Below are positions 38,987-53,215 of a stretch of DNA of 64,000 nt, one piece after another. Origin of the DNA: Sclerurus mexicanus (Eukaryota; Chordata; Aves; Passeriformes; Furnariidae); contig VWZF01002210.1 in the NCBI GenBank assembly GCA_013396755.1, positions 124,001-188,000 of the forward strand, written 5' to 3'. The position numbers and the translations under genes were made by a program. The notes below the pieces were generated by a model. It was not told where the DNA came from. It saw only the letters and a list, made by a program, of their open reading frames with translations, and ran no database searches. Each line of letters begins with the position of its first letter. Position 1 is the stretch's first letter.

Positions 38987-41900
38987 ATAGTCATATCTTT
39001 GCTCCCACAAATTAGTTGGAGGATTGCTTCACTTCAGAGCAAGAAAGAATTGTCAAGCACTTCTCAGAGGCGGAGGGAGATTTATCATGTTACAGGATCA
39101 TATCAGTCAGTATTTTAATATTTAACCACATTATGTGGTTTATATGTTATTCAAAAGTTGAGACAGTTGGTCTTAAATAATTTGAAGCAATTTATAGAGA
39201 TTAGGGTTGCAGCATAAAGAAGAATATGAAGATAAAAGTAAAAAAAACTGCATATGAATGCTCACAGAATTACAACAGCTTTTTCAACCCTGTCTGTCCT
39301 GTGTTACTCCGAGGGTTTCAAGGTAGCACCCCTCCTAGAACTGAGGTCTTCTGCTGATAGAGACAATACTAGCACTGCAGGAAGAAAACAGCATGTTTTT
39401 TTCATGTGAATTAGTATGTGTTCTCCAAGCTACATTTTGTTGTATTACCCTTTTAAATACCCCAAATATTGTACTTCATCTTTTAAAGACAGTTTCAGAA
39501 ATATAGCTTCCCCCTTAATGTGCTGTACGCATCACAGCACAGAGCATAGCGCAGGAGAGTGTATCAAAGAGAAGAGGTAAATGAGTGTATAGTGAAGTTT
39601 CTTGATCACTTTCTGTTGTGATAATCCTCCTTTTCCCTTCTGACTCGGTGCACACTCATCTTTTTTTAGCTGATGATTCTCTCTGGCCTCTACAGTCCTT
39701 TGGTAGAGATCACACCTACAAGTCTGCATGCTAATCTGGGGGGTATTTGTGGCAGTGTTACACTATCATGTTATGGTTTAGTGGACCATCACATTCTGAA
39801 AAATGTAAACACATGGTAAGATTAACTGTTGTCTTCTCAGAAGGTCCTAGGAGTGCAAAGGAATGCATAGCAGGAAAGGGTGAAGCAAAATATATGGAAA
39901 AGCTGCACCAGAAGAAGGGGAAAAGCATTATAATGTGTACAGATACAGTCAAAAAGTTAATCCTTTTTTTTTTGTGAAGGTAGTAGGAATTAAAAATCCC
40001 TAAAACTATAGTGGGAGGGTTCCATGAAAATGAAAGACATGTTTTTTTCTATCTGGGGGAATAATGGGGATTTTTCTGAGACTGCTTCAGCTTCTTTGCA
40101 CTGCTCTGGGATTTGTGTCTCTAATGTAACCAAGGCAGAACTGTGACTTACTGAGCTACACAACACATAAGAATTTCATCCTTTTGCAAAGCATGTAGGC
40201 CAACCCTCTGTCCTAGTGCAATTTTAATCAAAAGTCTCTAAACTGCTGAAATCTGTAGTTAGGCTGCATGTCTACAAGAAAATAATTTTTCATATTTCTA
40301 GTAGTCATTCTTAGCAAACTTCACTGAGTCTCATCAGTTTTCAAGTTGATTATAATAGTGTTGTCTGGCTGAGATACTATTACAGTATTATATTATCTTA
40401 ATTTTTCTCACATATATTCTCTTTTTCAAGGTGAAGCACAAGATTTCTCAGTAGGTTATGAAAAGGTGAAAGCAAATATGACACCTGCTGTTCTTTAAAG
40501 ATTTTTAGAGTAGCATGGCTAGAGCCTGTTTACACAGCAAATACCAAACCGCATGCTATGTATTTCCTGATGAATCAGTGATATGTCTTTTTGCTTATGC
40601 TGTATGGATAGACTCGAAATAAAAAAAAATCGTGTGTGATATCCCTGATCTACTGATCAAAACATTTGTTTATGAACAATGTAAGATTATAGCGTGTTGT
40701 ACTGTGCATGTAACTGAACTGTAAAGCTTTGCTGTCTGCTCTGGTAGTGGTTCAATTTGTAATCTTTTATTCAAGCCGTTGCTCATTCTTTTTCCATTCT
40801 TCACTCTCGGTTGGCTGAGTCCCAACACAGTTTGTTCTTTAAGCAAGCACTGGGAGCAATAACCATTAACCTTTTTAAAGTGGCTTTTTAGCATGTCATG
40901 AGTTTAGATGTCTTGCTTCTTTTCACCATTAACCTTTCTGATGGGACAGTGCGCTGTGTTTTGCTTACTTCAGCACATCATGCACATTTTCACCCCTTGC
41001 CCATTTGCAGGCACTGTATTTCATTACGAGAAAAATGGGGGAACGTGGTGGGGAAAGGACAAAGGTAGTGCATGTTGTGCCTTTTCACTATGCACGTGAG
41101 CAGCTAGTATGACCCTAGTTAAGAAAAATAACCCTTAAAGAAGTATCCTTGTTCAGGTGCAGAAGCAGTTCCTCTTACACTATCACTGGCATTTGCTACG
41201 AGGCCATAATTGTCAACCATGATAAGGCATTGCAACTAGAGCCCTAAAAACAAAAGCTGTTCATCTAAGGCCAGCATCAGTGAAAGGTTCAGTTATTCTT
41301 GCTTTACTGAGCATGAAATGGAATTGAAAGGCAATATTAAATGGGTTATTAAACTTAAGACATGGTGTCTTTTGATCTTCTCTTGCAATTGCCCTTACCA
41401 AATACATATATAAAGTATTCACTATAGGGTTAGTCATTTGTATGGCCTTTAAGTTTCAAGAAACATTAGCATTGCAATTATTCAGTTGTCATTTTATGAT
41501 AAACTAAAACTATGGTTCTTTTGGAAATTAAAATGTCTGACCTCTGGTTATTTTCATCCTCTCTCCACATGGACTATCACAAACTCTTAAGAAGTAGAAA
41601 GAATATATTTATTTCCAGCACAGTTTTACAGATGTACTTTTGTTTCTCTTCAACATTTACCCTAGTGTTTCAAGTTTTTGGTTTAGTTTACATATATATG
41701 ACTTCCCACATGTCCTATTGAAATGGTTCTAGGACAATTGACTTGCTTCCTGAAAAAAGAAAAAACCACATGAACTTAAAAAGGAATGTCATTATCTAGT
41801 AGCATCTTGATCAGAACCTTTTCTCTAGTGAGCACAGAAGGGTTGTTTCAATCGACTGTAGCTAACTTGAGGGCAGGCCAAGGGAATTGCATGAAAAGCC

Positions 41901-44900
41901 ATTTCTAGTGCTGGATTCAGCATTTGTTCAGATTAACTTGAAACCAGGAAGGGCTGTAACATCAAACAACAGGAATTATCTGAAGGATATTTGCCAGTTA
42001 AACTAAACAGCTAGTAAAGGTGCCTGGTAACACAGCATTTCCACTGTTTACTCAAAAACTACAACCAAATTGGTCTAGGAAGCTCCCTTATAACAATTTG
42101 TCATTTGTCTGGCAACAAAAGTATTTTCTAGATATTAATTATCTCCCTAACTAATTGAAAGACTTATGCAGGCTGGCCAATTATCATCAGACAGGACCAT
42201 TCACTATCATGAAATAAAATTTGGAGGAACTGACACTGCGCTTAACTGGCAATTAAGCAGAAGATAGAGCATCCGTTCATTTTGCTAAATGAAGCTTAGC
42301 TGATATGCAATTTGTGTTTAACCATTTACCTGAGAGTTCTTGCTAAAGACTTGCAAAATTTAAAAGGGAAAAAATATATTCATCGTGGAATGAAAGAAAT
42401 GTTATAATTCCCAGACGATATTGCTAGAAATATAATCACTTTCACTAGGATGTGCCTGTCTTATTTTGACCATTGGTTCTGAAAACAGCAGCTTGATTTA
42501 GGAGTGCCTGGAAATTATGGTATAAAGGGATATATCTGTATTAGAATTTCTGGTATCAATAACTGCAAGGTGTGAATGTATTTCTAAAACCACAGAGAAA
42601 TTCAACTTTAATGATGTGAAAATATTTTTAATGTTACCTCTTTAAGAATTCACCTAACTCTGGAAGATCTGTAAAACAGCAAAATAAAAAGAAGTATTGA
42701 TACAGTCAAAACACTCACAGACAGAGTAAGAAAATACTGACTGGAATCAAAGATGCCACTGGAGGGAATTTGGGTTTAATCTAAGACTTGGTTTGGCTTA
42801 TGTCTGCTGACAGACAAGTAAACTGCCACAGATTCATTTTAGAACTTTACAAATAATCTTCCAAATTGCTAAAAGCACAAAGAACATGTAAGCACAACTT
42901 TCACCCAAAAATAACTTTCTGTATCAGAAGAAAATATTAAAATTAAATGTTTTAGCTGTTCAGGTTTGAATTGCTTGGACCAATACAGAGCATGTAGTGT
43001 TACTCTAAAGATGCTCTGAAATAACGATTCTATCTTATTCAGAAGTAAAACTACTTAGTCACAGATATTTAAGATCCTACCAAGTATTGGTGTGTTTTAT
43101 GCCTGGGATTTTGGCTTATCCTAGTGGTCTTTCACAGAAACTACAGTGTGACTTCTGATTGTGGTGCCACCTCATCCTGTATCTTAAAATCATAAATCAT
43201 TTTCCAGTCATAGTATTTTGCAGATATACATGGGGGGTGGGGGTGTGAAGGATTTGTGCCAATGATTTTGTTTATTTTCTCATTTTTATTACCGTAATGA
43301 AATTCTAAGTTGGTTTTGGCTTTTTTTTTTTTTTAACACCAGAGACTTCCTTCCCCACCATTAAATCTTTTGTTGTTCTTCAGCACAACCCCCGGAGTCC
43401 AGGGAACTGCAAAGAAGTGGTTTTTATTTCAAATACTAACACTAGTGATTCTACTTGCTCTGTTAGGGAAGTGGGTAAATCCATCCTTTCTTCGTGGTTC
43501 AATCAATTTCCTTTTGAAAGGGAAAACCTGTGCTTCTTTTACCTTCAGTCAATATGTCTGTATTTCTACTGTGTTAAATAGACAATAAATTTAGAGGGGT
43601 TTTTTCCCCCCATAAACCCACACTGCCTGTTTGCTCTGAAGTTCGTATTTGAAGTATGCATGCTACAATTAATCCTTCAAGGATTGGTTTTAGCACTGCA
43701 GTTTGTGCTTCTGCCTGCAAAAGGCTGGTTGTTCTCACTACTTCTTCTATCTTTTATGGAATCTGCAATATAGATTCATACCAGTGAGTCTGTGGACACA
43801 GCAAAGAGCAGGTGTTGAGCGCTCTCCATAGTGCTGCCAGTAGTGTGTGTGTCTGAGCTGCATGTTGTTCCTGCTTAGCTTGCTCAGGTCCAGTGAACGA
43901 GCTGTAGTACAGTGCACAAAGATGCAGGGAGTGCTTTGTGATTTTCTACAATAATTTTTGCAGTCTATTAAGACATGAGACCCTAGAGGTTTGCTCTAAG
44001 ACCAAAAAAAAAACTTGCTAGTTTGTGGGAAACTTGAGTTTGGACCTAAAATTTACATTAGATCATACTGGGTTTGAATGCTTCAAATCCCCTCTTTAGC
44101 TGCTCTGTAAAACATCAATTCAGTTTATCAGGTGCAGGAAGCTCCACTGTCTCTCTCCCCACCCAGCCCAGAGAATCCTGTCAGGAAGCCAGGCTCATTT
44201 TTCTTAAACAGCCTTGTGTTCAAGAAACACAAAACATAAAAAAATTCCAACAAACAAAACCAGAATCTCACAAAAAAAGTGTGGAGAGATTGACTTTAGG
44301 CCAGTTCCCTGATGTGAGTTGCAGCTTTCTGACACTGGCAAGGGCAGGACCACAGAGATGAATGTACTGTTGTCATCGTATGTAGAAACTATATGGTGAC
44401 ATCTAAGACTCCTATTTTGTTTTTAACTCCATTTTATGCTTTATCTGGTTTTCCTTTTATAATTCACAAAGCATATCTATTAATCACACCAATAAAAGAT
44501 AAATAGCATGTGCTTAGTCTAAATGCACGTGGTTTTAAGACAACCACAGTCTGTCATTTAAAACCTCCACTGAGGACAGAAGTGAAAGTGTGAGTTTACG
44601 TTCCTTTTCAGGTCTTGGACAGTATTCTGATTATGGGAGAGTATGGTAGAGAATATAAACAGAGTATGGCTGTCAATCCATCGTACCCCTCACTGGGTTC
44701 CCTTGATAGAAGAGTGACTTCTGTAACCTGTCAACAAATTTAGAGGCAGTTTAATCTCAGCAGCTTTAAAAAGATTGAAAATGGGTTTCTTTTTTATTTT
44801 TTCAGGTGTTTTTTTTTTTTTAGGATACTTCTAAATCACACTGGTCTCTGCTCTGACATGCAACAGGGATTCTTTTTTACTGAGGCAAGGCCTGAGGCTC

Positions 44901-47900
44901 TAATCCATGTCTGCAGGTGACCTGCAGTAAAGCCTTGTCAAAATAATTACATCTTGCTGTGGATAGGCATAAGCATTCTTTCTCTTTTTAAGATTCTTCT
45001 CTGTGAACTACCCATCCTGAGGTGACTAACCTTCATGGTGAGGGCAAGGAACATAAAGTAAAATTACCTATGCGTGTCCTGCTGTCAGCCTGAGATCTCC
45101 ATCATTGACTTCTGTCAACGTCCTTGGCAGGAAAACAATCTATCCTTCCCATGCTTTGCTTTATGAAAACAATATTTGTTCATTAAGGTAAGCAGGAAGA
45201 AACAAAACACCCCCCCCATCGCATATTTAGTTTATATCAAATTGTTCCAGAAACTAAACCCCACACATGTTTATTAAGATGTGTCTCCCTGTTGCTGTGA
45301 CCACCTGGTGTTGCCTTGAACTGCAAAGAACAGACAAGGAGTGATTGAATGTGGACTTTTCCTCTTTATGTATTATACTTGAGTTTATTCTCAGTCTGGC
45401 TACTAAATAGAATAATCAATGCCATTATCTCTTCCTCCCTTATCTAAATCACATCAGGAGATCAATAGCTACAACAAAGACGGCTAGTGCTTTCTTTCCG
45501 CTGGGACTCATTACTTTGCTGCCCAAGATGGGGGTATAGATATTCTCAGGAAGGTTATCTGGTGTTCCCTGGTAGTTAACAACAACTGTCAGTTATTAAT
45601 GGTGCTCTGCAGCCTCACCTTTACAGTGCTGTGACTGATAGCAGGACATGTTTATAACAAAATGAATCTCTGCTGCCTTTTTTACTCACCCTTCTGAATC
45701 TTGTTCGCTCTTTAGTTTCCTTTCTCCCCTTCTGTCTGCTGTTGCAATCTCGGGCAGCGTGTCTGAGAATATCAAATATTGGGGGCCTTCTCATTGAGAT
45801 TCCTCACAAGTGCAGGTTTGCTTTTATACAGGCTAACATCTGCTGCAGTATTACAAAGACTAATTAAAATAAATTCAGATCCTAAATTAGTCTTTTCAGT
45901 AACATATTTATTACACAAGACACTGGGTGATAAAGCGTATTATATGGTTGAGCTGAAACAAAAGTCATATTTTTATTAGGTTTGCCGACCAGTAAGGAGC
46001 AATCTCCCCAAAGAAGCTTATGTTTGCAATACAGTACTTTCCACTGGACTAATAAGGAAGTCTATCACAATGTTCTCATGTTTATTTATACATATCAACT
46101 AAATGTAAAAAATTATGCTAAAAAAAAAATACACGTCTCCTGTTAGCTTGAACTACACTCTGTTTTTCTTGTCAAAAACAGACAGCCAGTTTGCAAATCC
46201 TAGGTGAAAGGTATGACAGACAATTCGCACATCAAGTCATCAAATCCTCAAAGGGGTAGTTATCTGCTAATTTAATGGCTTCACTCTCTACAGTGGCACA
46301 GCCTCAGTGCAAGAGCAGATCCCACCCTACACCATAGCCCTGCTGTAGGGAACCTGGACACGCAGGGTGGGTGACCCCAGATTTCTGTGTAGTGATGAGC
46401 AAAGAGAAGCAAGGCAATGCTAGCTGAAGTACATTTTGTATGTATCAAGCATTCACACAAGTTAAAAATATATGGATCACCAGAATTTGTTCTTTATTAT
46501 GTGTTCCAGAGAAGAAAAAGAGGGTGCTCAGGCATTGCCACTTCTTTGGCCTGCAAGGCTGTGAAGGAATGAAAATGAGGGGGGAGCAGTTGTGGAACTG
46601 TGCCCTCCAGACACACTAAGCTAAGGAGCCAAAATACAAAGCAGTCACACTGCGTCTCTTTTCTATTACAACATCAGGACTTCCTTGTCAAACCTTATAG
46701 GCCTGACCTTATACCAAGTGAAAAAAATGAAAGTTTAGTGGTTGGGTTTGATAGGAACAAGAGTCACCTTTCTCTACAGGAAAACTTGGGAGTTTCTGAC
46801 ACATGGAGGAGAAAAGAATATGAGGTCTCCAGACCCATCAATGAACATCACTATGATGTGAAAATATGTAGCTGTAAAAAGGCATATCTTAATAAGGAAA
46901 GGAATTACTTGTGTTTCCAGTTATTTGGGCTGCTTATTAGGAGAGGTTATTGTAATGGAGTTTCTGTGGCTCTATGTTAATAATTCTTTTAAAATTTTGG
47001 TGATTACTTTTACTTGCAGTCATTCTTTATTTTTGATGAAATAGAATAAGAAAGAGCAGAAAACATTTTTATTTTTGTTTTGGTTGTTTCTTAATGTACC
47101 TAAGAAAATATTCAGGAATGTGGAGTGTTGGGCGTATTGTTTTCCTAGCCTGCACAGCATTTCAAGTGCATGGTATCTTGACCTAGACCATTTCCACTTT
47201 TATTTCTTTATACATTTTAGGTACGTTTTTTGGTTTTCTTTAAATATTTTGAGTCCTTTTAAAGTTAACAACTTGTCATCTCTTCTGCTACTCAAAGATT
47301 TTGTATGCCTTCCAGGATGAGAAATAAGTTGGCAAATATCCGTGTTTCTTTGTATATGAAAGAGAGAGGACCCTCTACATCCACTGTTTTGATAGCTCTT
47401 ATTCAGGGCCTAAAATACAGCTTAAGGGCATATTTTCTAGTAGCTTTCCATTGACTACTTCAGTTTTTCTTACATGACAGAGCAAAGCACTGCAGGAGTT
47501 AATAAAAAGACAGGTCTGTAAAAAGGGCATAATATGTTATAGACAACTCAGCGCCGATATTTATGTTTTCTTTTACTCTGACAGTCCCCAGATTATAATA
47601 TACAGATTGAGTATTGCCAAGGACACAACAGGAAAACGTGCAGAGAATTCAGAATGGGCTATGATAGGATATAATCAAAACAAACAAGCAAAAACTGTCC
47701 AAAAATTAGCCTTATAAATAATGAAGCTTCAGAGTAAGAAAATTTCAGCAAAATATTTAAAAGGAATGAATGAAAGAGGTGAGCAGTAGAACTAACTGAA
47801 ACTGTCTTAAATTAGAAAAACCACAAATTAAATGGAGTTGTTTGTGACAGGATTTCTTGAGAAATCTGTGTAAAGTTTCTTTTTTTCTTTGATAGGGTTC

Positions 47901-48894
47901 TTTTGATTTGGCTTGGTTTGGTTTTTGGTGGTGTAAATAAAATGACTTGTATCTAGTTTGTTGCTGAAAATCAGTTTAGGAGAAAACATGAGCGACTAGT
48001 TAAATTTTGGATTGGCCAATATCAGCTTCTTACATCTTTGTTACAAGCGTGACATTGTATCTTCATCTCACGTGATGATGAAAGGCTTATTACATCTGTT
48101 AGAGTACAGTGTTCTACACTCCATCTGGAAATGTTTGAGCTTTTCTCTCTGACTTGGGGGCTTTCTAGGCACTAGTAGCCACCCACCAATGCCTCTGCAT
48201 TATTATTGCTGTCAATACTGTTCAAGACCAAGAAGAGATGAAAGCATCCATCTTTAAATCAAAGTGCGATCCTTAACTAACACAAACAAAGGTCACTGCA
48301 GTGTAAAACTGGAAAGCTACATTAATGCACACCTTCACCTTTGCTGAGCTGAAACTGGGGTGATTCTGGATTTCAGATTCAGTCTCCCGGGAATAATAGT
48401 GAAAGTTTGGTCATGTAGTTGACAGCATAATGTTTGGCCACGGTTCAGCAAAAAGATGAGAAGGGAGGAGTGAGGCAGCAAGATAGGCATGCCACGCAGG
48501 AGTGCTGATGCTGATGAGACATTTCACTAAGATGATTAATGCCCATTTACAAAATTGGGCTATTTAAAAAATTGAGCATGTAACTTAAAGGCTGCCTGGG
48601 TTAGAAGGAAGTGTCCCTGCCTGCTGACACTGCTTTTGTCCCACAGTGTTCCCTCTGTCCCATTGTGCCATAATTATGGCTGAGCTGTGTGCAGTGGCCT
48701 GTCCCAGGTGGCATTAGTCCAGATCCTGCTCACTGCAACTGCTCCTGTCTCTCCTGGTGTCTTGTGCCAGGCTGAGGGAGTGAGGGAACAAGGCAGCACT
48801 TAATGAAAAGCAAGATATTTCCATTTATGGCTGTTATTCCACTGTGATTCTGGGGTAAGAGCTATTATAAGGGTGTTTCAGAGCACAACAGGGA

Positions 48895-49085
48895 AAAACT
48901 ACCATAACTAGGAGTAATGGTATAAGATTGAGCAAAGGCAAATGGAGGCCATTCACTGACAGTGAGATCTATTAGACTATGGAATGGATAAGTCTCCAAA
49001 GGGAAGTGGTAGAAGTCCAAGCACTTGAGTCATTTAAAACTATGGTGGACAAAGAACTCAGGAGTATGTAATAGGGAATAATCTA
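48895..49085 (+). mobile_element. Ancient CR1/L3-like LINE fragment
   Basis: A diverged piece of an old CR1-clade LINE. The blocks CACTGACAGTGAGATCTATT, AGACTATGGAATGG, AAAGGGAAGTGGTAGAAGTC and TTGAGTCATTTAAAACTATG, followed by TGGACAAAG, come in the order of the family's reverse transcriptase C-terminus (the part coding a phrase like WNGLPREVVE) in plus orientation. It is older than the octamer-tailed CR1 copies in this window, and its ends are fuzzy. Confidence 0.75.
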
Positions 49086-49392
49086 CCAGCAACCACAGAA
49101 TGAAAGATTGATGTAGTATGTCCTTATTTTTGGAATACATACAGACCAATTGAAGCTTTCCAGCTAAACGTATTTTGAAAAGTCGCTTTCTAGAGAAAGA
49201 GTAATAGCTGCAGGTGTCTCTTAAAGGAACTACTGCTTGTTTTGTAATGTTGTTCCACAACCCTTTCTATACATGTTTCCTCTTCAGGTGAGAAGTTTCA
49301 GGCTTTTATAGTTGAGTGAACTCCAACTAGAGAGACAGTTTCCTTTCAGAAATACCATTTTTCCTCATTGTATCCTTGTTGTTCATCACACC

Positions 49393-49433
49393 CTGTACCC
49401 AAATATGTCCAGCACTGCTGTACCCAAATATGT
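49393..49433. repeat. Two direct copies of a 16-bp unit
   Basis: CTGTACCCAAATATGT occurs at 49393-49408 and 49418-49433 (period 25). Confidence 0.95.
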
Positions 49434-50669
49434 ATAGTACTATTAATATTAGTTTTAGGCTCTTGGATGCCCTGTACCTTGCTTAACGATTTCTAAAAGT
49501 AACCTTTTACATAAAAATAAGGTTTCATGTCCATGCTAGCCATCTCCTTCACCTTAAAGCCCTATGTTGGCATGATGGACTGGGCCTTGCAGGAAGAGAA
49601 GTTAGTGGGCCTCCAGTTAAACTCAGGGAAGGGAAAGCATCTCTTATATGAGGGACAGTAATTATGGGAAGCACAAAGAAAGTACCTGTGAGAAACACAA
49701 AAAGTCTAGAATTTCTAAAAGAAAAAGAGATGGGGAATGATGTGGTGCCAGAGAGCATCCAAGGTAGTAGCAATGAGGTTCTTAAGCATACTTGAGCATG
49801 AACATATGATGCAGAGTGATAGTTAGGTGAGCAATGCAGTGCCCTAGAGCAATGGATCTGAAAGGCCAAATTTTTTATAACTTGGAGGTAAAATTAAATG
49901 TGTTGAACAGGAGTCACTGGGAAGGGCAGAGAATCTTGTGAAATACTTTTGATTTTGGAAATTCCACTGCCTCCAGTGGACAATATGGATCTTACTATGC
50001 ATCGAGTTAAAAATTGCATCTAACCTGTAGCTTTGTCCTTCTTTTGCATTCATAATATAACCTTAGGTTAAATGACAGATTGCAGAACTCATGAGCAGGT
50101 GTAATGTATCTATGACTCAACCTTATACTTCTTAGCTGGTACTGCCAGAAAATAATACTAGCATAAGAATAGACTTGATCTAATCTGCAATGTTGCTTGT
50201 GCTAGAAAATGGAGAATTGAAACGGATTATGCTCGATAAGCCCTAAGAGCAGGCTAATATACTCTGAAATCTTTAGTGCACTAATAATTTGCTTTGGTTT
50301 ATTTTTCACTGGGACTTGTATTTTTTAATGTTGCAAGATTCATTTTTAACAAATCTGATCTGAACGTTCCCTTGTTTACTCCATATTTTTTACCTTCTTT
50401 CCCTGTTTTTCTTCCTAACATTGACATGTTTCATGTTTGCCATTTACATCTAAACACACATGTGCTGCTATCTCAAGATTATCTAGTTAAAAGCCTTATC
50501 TGAGACTTGAAACAAACACATCAGCCCACTCTGGACTATGTACATATTACATTAAGTCTTTTTTGTCTTGGGCTGCTTAAATGCAGGATTTCATATATTT
50601 ATATTAGCTGCAATGACGAATTCTAAAATTTTGACCACTTTCTAAGATGTCCATTTGATCAGCACCTTG

Positions 50670-50695
50670 ATTTCACTGACATATGTCAGTGAAAT
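50670..50695. other. 26-bp perfect palindrome
   Basis: The left half ATTTCACTGACAT (50670-50682) is followed with no spacer by its exact reverse complement (50683-50695). The centre is CATATG, an E-box core, flanked by TGA/TCA. A perfect palindrome of this size is rarely seen by chance in 64 kb. Confidence 0.9.
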
Positions 50696-52920
50696 AAATT
50701 TTTGAAGAAAATTTATTGTGCTGCCACTTGGTGTGTCAAAAGAAATTACAAAATTTTTCTTGCTCTTTTTTAATTCAAAACCTCTCTTTTGCTTGATGTG
50801 TCATCTCCAATTAACAATAGCAGCTTCAGACAATTTTGGTTTTTGTTGTCTATACTAAGCAGACAGATCTGTTTCTTGCAAGTCTGTTTCTTTGTAGAGC
50901 AAATCCATAAACTTTCTGTCTTAGAATAGATTTGTATAGGATAATAATAAAGCTTAAGTATCAACATTCTACCTGAATAGCTCTTGCTTTATATGTATTT
51001 TATATTTATCATGCTCTTCTATATTTAAAATAATAAAGAAACACTAAAGGAGGAGAAAAATTCCAGTGACTCTACCAGTATTTATCCACTAAATGGACAC
51101 CTTTATTGTATCATTTAGATGAAAGATAGGTGTATTAAAAAGCACATGTTATGGTAGGATACAGAATGTGTATGCATGTTTTATACAGTCCAATAGAAAG
51201 CTATGCTGAAATACGTAAATGGAGGAACAGCGTATGTGACTATTGTCTATCAATAAATATATTTCCACATTATTTCTTGTAAAGCATTTTCCAAGAGGGA
51301 AATGTGAATGGAATACTGATTCCACTGGTGGTAATGGCACCTGAGGGCATCTGATCTAGAGAGCTGGCTAGTAGATTCAAATTATTGTCAGCTCTTGCCT
51401 TCTAGGCAGCTATTTTTCAATGCAGGACTTACTATAAAGATCAGAGAAACAGCTGGCAACTACCAAGTTGTTATAAAAAAGACTTTTGAATGTCGTTGTC
51501 TATCTAGGTGTGATGTAGCGTGACTTACTTTAAATTGTAGTTATTGAATGCACAAATATTCAAGACCCAAAACTCTGCTTACTTTGTAAAATCCAGTTAT
51601 AGCTTTAACTGCTTTAAGGTTTCTGTGGGGATATGAGTCAGTGAAGAGCTGGAAGTGGGTGGGAAGTGGGAATGGACTATGTTCTGGAAATTCAGTTTCC
51701 AAATTGCGACAAGAATGTTTCACTTGACATATTTGCACTGTCATTAGCGAGCAGGGGGACACATGGCAAATATTACAGAAGGATAAGATACAGCAAACTG
51801 TGGAAAAATATAGCTGAAAAAAAAAAAGAAAATTGGTGGTTGAAGGAGATACTGGACATTTAAAGCAGCGTAATAACTGAGATAATGATTTTTCCTGTCA
51901 CTCAGCTGGAGCAGTAATGCAGGTGTACGGTCCATTCCAACCCATGCGCACTCTTAAGCTGCTGGTGGGAATTGATGTATCTACACGACAGTCAATATTG
52001 AGAGAATTAGATTGGGACAATTTTTGAAGATGGATTTTCAAGCCACTTTCTTTCCAAAGCAGCAAGCTATGAGAAAACTTAAGTTTTCTTAGGTAGAAAA
52101 CAACAGGATTTTTATTTCTATTTCTTTTGTAAGATGCTAACTTGTTCTTCAGTCTTTATTTTTGTTTCCCTCCACAATTTCTGGAGCGCTCTCTGTATTA
52201 CCAAGTATCTAATTCAGCTTTCATATCTGCTTTAGCTATCTCTTTGTTATAGCTACATTTCAACAAGCTATCCCTCCAAAATATCCTGTCTGAAAACTCA
52301 AACCAACAGCTGAGAAAAGCGAGTTTGGATGGATGGGTAGATAAACAGTTATCCAGAATAGTTCTTAGAGTTCTATTTTAGCAAACTATTAAAGCTGTCA
52401 GCCTCTGTGTGTTTACAGCCTACTTATCACACTGTTATCTGAACACCTAGCAATTTAGCATTAGAAATCCAGTCCAAGTCTCAGTCCAGTTGTGGAGACT
52501 CACTGACCGTTCCCTGCTTGCTTGAGATGAGTAGAATAGAAGATGTGATATCCAGACTTGCTTTGCTTTTTCCTTTCTAGTCTATTATCTGAAAGCTTGA
52601 TCAAGGGCTTCCTAAACTGTCAGGACAGACTCTTTTTGATGATTCCTTCGAAAAGGTAGTTTGTAGTTGTTCACAGTTATTATTTGAAAAACATTGACCT
52701 CTTTTCAAAAGGAATTTTGATTAAAAAGTCTTGCAAACTTTCAAAGCAAAAATGTTAATTTCCATTTATCCCAAACTTTTTCTCCTGTTTTAGTTTCTTA
52801 CCCTTTTCCATATCTTTTATCACTGAAGTTGTCTTTGTTTTTCGCATTATGTGGTAGTTTAAAGGTAAACCGGCAGGAGAAATGAACCCAACTCACAAAC
52901 ATTACAAATCAGAATTACAA

Positions 52921-52926
52921 TTTAAT
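52921..52926 (-). promoter_or_regulatory. LTR polyadenylation signal ATTAAA
   Basis: On the minus strand, downstream of the LTR TATA box and before U5, in a T-rich context; this is the position expected for the R region end. Confidence 0.65.
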
Positions 52927-53204
52927 AAAAAGATCACAAAAAAGTACAATGATACAGAGAGAAAATCCGTTTGACCCACAAAAACAGATGTACAACCGAG
53001 CACCCTGGGACTCAAACAGAATGGAGCTCACCAGCCCCTGTGCTGAGCACCACGTGGCCCCCAAGTACAAAGTAAAAGGAAAGAAGAAACCTGTTGGTGA
53101 GGATGATGGTTGCAGTCTGGTCGGGAGTGGCAGTCACAGTCCTCTTGAGGTTCTTGTCCTTCTCAGGATCCGACGAGTGGTACCAGAAGTCCCCAAACCC
53201 CCAA

Positions 53205-53215
53205 GATTATATATG
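53205..53215 (-). promoter_or_regulatory. LTR TATA box
   Basis: The minus-strand sequence CATATATAATC lies about 370 bp from the LTR start. It is the likely core promoter of the former provirus. Confidence 0.65.

Larger units (their letters stand above)
35386..48894. other. Unassigned non-coding DNA with candidate conserved blocks
   Basis: No gene was recognised. Candidate conserved non-coding blocks lie near 36960-37300, 41130-41350, 41900-42420 and 45430-45660. There is a GC-richer patch at 37880-38010 of unknown nature and an 11-base C run at 38976-38986. A weak MIR-like similarity on the minus strand near 38620-38675 is too short to call. The segment 46770-46910 faintly resembles an ancient CR1 reverse transcriptase. 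Confidence 0.5.
49086..52849. other. Unassigned non-coding DNA
   Basis: No gene or clear repeat was recognised. A 16-bp unit is repeated at 49393-49408 and 49418-49433. The perfect palindrome at 50670-50695 is listed separately. Confidence 0.5.

Noticed and set aside
46600..46980. Open frame of 126 codons (plus strand)
   Set aside because: No family recognised. Part of it (46770-46910) weakly recalls an old CR1 reverse transcriptase (a phrase like ENLGV followed by CKKAYLNKER), too weak to call as an element or a gene.
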